A stretch of 58,222 bases of DNA from Rhodanobacteraceae bacterium. GTDB taxonomy: Bacteria > Pseudomonadota > Gammaproteobacteria > Xanthomonadales > Rhodanobacteraceae. The notes below the pieces were generated by a model that saw only the letters and a list, made by a program, of their open reading frames with translations, was not told the DNA's origin and searched no databases. The DNA lies in assembly GCA_004299705.1 (NCBI GenBank), contig SCQS01000024.1:1-58222 (forward strand), in the 5' to 3' direction. Shown one piece after another: positions 56,594 through 58,222 of the stretch (position 1 is its first letter; each line of letters opens with the position of its first letter). Position numbers and translations under genes: made by a program.

Positions 56594-57493
56594 TCAATAT
56601 GTCAGTAAAAGTCGGTCGGCGACGCCGTGGGCTTCCAGCGTACGGCCGTCCATCTGAAATCGCTTCAGCATAGAACGACCGATTTCGATGAAGTACTCAT
56701 GTTCGAACAGCCCGTCGGGAATAGGCAAGTTGCACAGTTTGGCCCCGGAGTACTTGGAACCGTCGATGCTAAGTGCAACGAAAACTCCCCGTTCCTTGCA
56801 CTTTTGCACGGTTTCGAACAATGTCGCCAAGGAGAAGTCTTGCGCACCGTAGAGGATCGCCTGGCTGTCGGCATAGGGAGGGTCGCAGTAAACCAAATCC
56901 CCGCGTCGGGCACGGTCCATGGTCTCCCGGAAATCCGCGCGGATGAACTGGGTGCCACGGGTTCGCTCCACCCAAGCGTCCACACGCTTGCTGAAACTTT
57001 CGGGAGCGATCGGGTCATGTGGACCACAGGGGGTGGACATGTAGCCATCCGCTTTGCGAAAACGAACAACGCCCCCGTAGCACGCGCGGCACAGAAACAC
57101 CAGATCGGCGCCATTCGGTGACTGGTTGTATTGTTCCAAGACGTCCGCGTATGCCTGTTCCTTGCCATGCGCTGCGATCAGGGCGTGCCGTTCTGCATAC
57201 CACGCTTTCAGGGTATCGGGTTGTGTTGCCAATGCCTGCCATATCTGGACCAACGGGGCGAAAGTATCGCCTGCGATTGCTTGTCGCGGTGACAAGGCGC
57301 CGAGGATGCCGCCGCTGCCCAGAAAGGGTTCGAGATAGGTGTTGAAGACTGCAGGGAAGTACTTGATGATGGCCGGCGCCTGCCGCTGTTTACTGCCGAC
57401 CCATTTCAGAAGCTGAGTCTTGAATGTGCCGCCGTGGTAGGGCGCGCCTGCTCGTGCAAACAAGTCAGGTGATGCTGGAGCGGCGATGTTCAT
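56594..57493 (-). CDS. D12-class DNA adenine N6-methyltransferase
   Basis: 299 residues from ATG 57493; a longer upstream frame is unconserved and crosses the regulator promoter. QLLKWVGSKQRQ (SAM motif), YLEPFLGSGGILGAL and DLVYCDPPYADSQ (DPPY catalytic motif) give the alpha-group adenine methylase of the Dam-like D12 class. DGSKYSGAKLCNLPIPDGLF and VADRLLLTY near the end also occur in modification enzymes of type II systems. Recognition sequence not deducible. Divergent from an XRE regulator; the region is less GC-rich than the dcw genes, consistent with transfer. Confidence 0.9.
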   Translation of the reverse strand: MNIAAPASPDLFARAGAPYHGGTFKTQLLKWVGSKQRQAPAIIKYFPAVFNTYLEPFLGSGGILGALSPRQAIAGDTFAPLVQIWQALATQPDTLKAWYAERHALIAAHGKEQAYADVLEQYNQSPNGADLVFLCRACYGGVVRFRKADGYMSTPCGPHDPIAPESFSKRVDAWVERTRGTQFIRADFRETMDRARRGDLVYCDPPYADSQAILYGAQDFSLATLFETVQKCKERGVFVALSIDGSKYSGAKLCNLPIPDGLFEHEYFIEIGRSMLKRFQMDGRTLEAHGVADRLLLTY

Positions 57494-57500
57494 GAGCCTC

Positions 57501-57535
57501 GTTAATTCTAATTTTGAATATTCTAACACGGGATA
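57501..57535. promoter_or_regulatory. AT-rich operator/promoter of the restriction-modification module
   Basis: In a GC-rich genome, TTAATTCTAATTTTGAATAT followed by TCTAAC stands out. ATTCTAA occurs as a direct repeat at 57505-57511 and 57520-57526, a 15-base period, between the divergent methylase and regulator genes. It is the likely binding site of the XRE controller protein. Confidence 0.55.
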
Positions 57536-57550
57536 TACGTTGCGCGCACG

Positions 57551-57766
57551 ATGCCCATGTCCCGTCTCACGACCGTATTGCGTCGAATCCGGCAGGACGC
57601 CGGACTCACCCAAGCAGCATTGGCCCAACGCCTCGGACAAACCCAGTCATATGTGAGCAAATACGAAAGCGGTGAGCAACGGCTCGATCTTACAGAGATC
57701 GAAAAGATTTGCGAGGCGGTGGACGTTTCTCTGCGCGACTTCGTGGACACCTACCTTGCGAGCTGA
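57551..57766 (+). CDS. XRE-family regulator (putative controller protein)
   Basis: 71 residues. A single helix-turn-helix domain fills the protein: RIRQDAGLTQAALAQRLGQT then QSYVSKYESGEQRLDLTEI. Size and setting match controller (C) proteins of type II restriction-modification systems, which time restriction gene expression. Overlaps the following reading frame by 11 bases, so it is probably coupled. Promoter and operator just upstream. A generic XRE repressor is the alternative. Confidence 0.85.
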   Translation: MPMSRLTTVLRRIRQDAGLTQAALAQRLGQTQSYVSKYESGEQRLDLTEIEKICEAVDVSLRDFVDTYLAS

Positions 57767-58127
57767 TCCACGATTTCAAGGCAAGAGCAAGGAGTTTTGG
57801 GCGCACGTACGCACCATCAGCCAGGAAGTCGGCTATACACGGCGCGGCACGAAGGAAATCCTGGTGCCGTCGATTCCCGAAATCGCTGCCGCCTTCGAAC
57901 GCTTGGGCCTCTCAAGGGATCATGTGATCGCAGGAGGGGGACGGCTGACGGCGTTCGGAGCATCTCTCGCCGACTACTTCTCATTCCGTGCTTCGGTCCT
58001 CAACGACCAGGTGCGCGATGATCTGATGGACAAGGACGAGGCGCGGTCCCTGTTCAAGAAGTTGCGAGGGAAGCGTCAAGCCCACTGTCCGCTCCCGATG
58101 AAGATTGTGTCCCACCGCGTGGTGTAG
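57756..58127 (+). pseudogene. Putative type II restriction endonuclease, truncated by IS256-type element
   Basis: From TTG 57756, overlapping the regulator stop, a frame of ~115 native residues (KSKEFWAHVRTISQEVGYTR, ILVPSIPEIAAAFERLG, ASLADYFSFRASVLNDQVRD, CPLPM) runs into the IS terminus at about 58102 and stops inside it (IVSHRVV). The N-terminal segment is in the position of a restriction enzyme next to a methylase and controller, and I think I recognise a restriction-endonuclease N-terminus, but this is from memory and not certain. The rest would lie beyond the IS or be lost, so no active nuclease is expected. Confidence 0.6.
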
Positions 58128-58222
58128 CTTCTGGTCTCGGCGATGCCGGGCAGGTTTGAGCGGCGGTGGTCAGTTTGCCATGGCGGGCAACTCGGCGGCG
58201 GTCAGTTTGCCATGGCGGGCAA
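58102..58222 (-). mobile_element. IS256-family element end, inverted relative to the left edge
   Basis: Bases 58102-58200 are the reverse complement of the IS end at 1-186 (tip AGATTGTGTCCC, then the transposase stop region). The last 22 bases (58201-58222) repeat 58169-58190 after a 10-base spacer; the left copy lacks this second unit. The transposase would read on the minus strand, and only a few codons remain. Confidence 0.75.

Overview
The window looks like chromosomal DNA of a GC-rich gammaproteobacterium of the Xanthomonadales/Lysobacterales, most like a Rhodanobacteraceae or Xanthomonadaceae member. I base this on protein sequences recognised by eye, on conserved gene neighbourhoods (nrdR-ribD-ribE-ribBX-ribH-nusB-thiL-pgpA; rsmI/lpoA-yraN-dolP; the dcw cluster), and on a dcw cluster that goes from mraY straight to ftsW without murD. 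No database search was run.

Layout. (1) 1-186: 3' end of an IS256-type transposase gene and its IS end. (2) 211-12870: nine contiguous genes made only of TPR domains, PAPS-type sulfotransferase domains and 2-oxoglutarate/Fe(II) or aspartyl-hydroxylase-like domains, in several fusions. This is the most unusual block and looks like a dedicated hydroxylation/sulfation locus with unknown substrate. (3) 13023-15907: metK and ahcY with an SAH riboswitch between them. (4) 15988-27229: housekeeping and accessory genes (dusB, a TPR-GGDEF diguanylate cyclase, truncated haemoglobin, fdxA, tpx, a DUF4124-like protein, pssA, a hypothetical, rimI, ettA, an aldo/keto reductase, glyA). (5) 27338-34070: the nrdR/riboflavin/nusB/thiL/pgpA cluster with an FMN riboswitch. 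(6) 34131-40174: a uracil-DNA glycosylase family gene, a GlcD-like FAD oxidase, dolP, yraN, lpoA, rsmI and RNase P RNA. (7) 40691-56396: the dcw cell-wall and division cluster from an MraZ-type operator through mraZ to ftsZ. (8) 56594-58222: a restriction-modification module (D12-class adenine methylase, XRE regulator, partial second ORF) cut by another IS256-type end in inverted orientation.

A second theme is palindromic repeats. At least five families occur between genes, and several sit inside coding or regulatory sequence: in frame within ribD, thiL and murE, at the C-terminal ends of dusB and ribBX, supplying the stop of the glycosylase gene, and as a long hairpin in the variable stem of the FMN riboswitch. 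This is similar in principle to coding palindromic elements such as those of Rickettsia.

How the genes work together: metK/ahcY run the SAM cycle and the SAH riboswitch would raise AhcY when SAH builds up. The rib genes make riboflavin under FMN control. The dcw genes make lipid II precursors and build the septum in one tightly overlapping transcription unit. LpoA supports peptidoglycan synthases in the periplasm. The sulfotransferase locus has no PAPS-synthesis or transport genes in the window, so it depends on supply from elsewhere.
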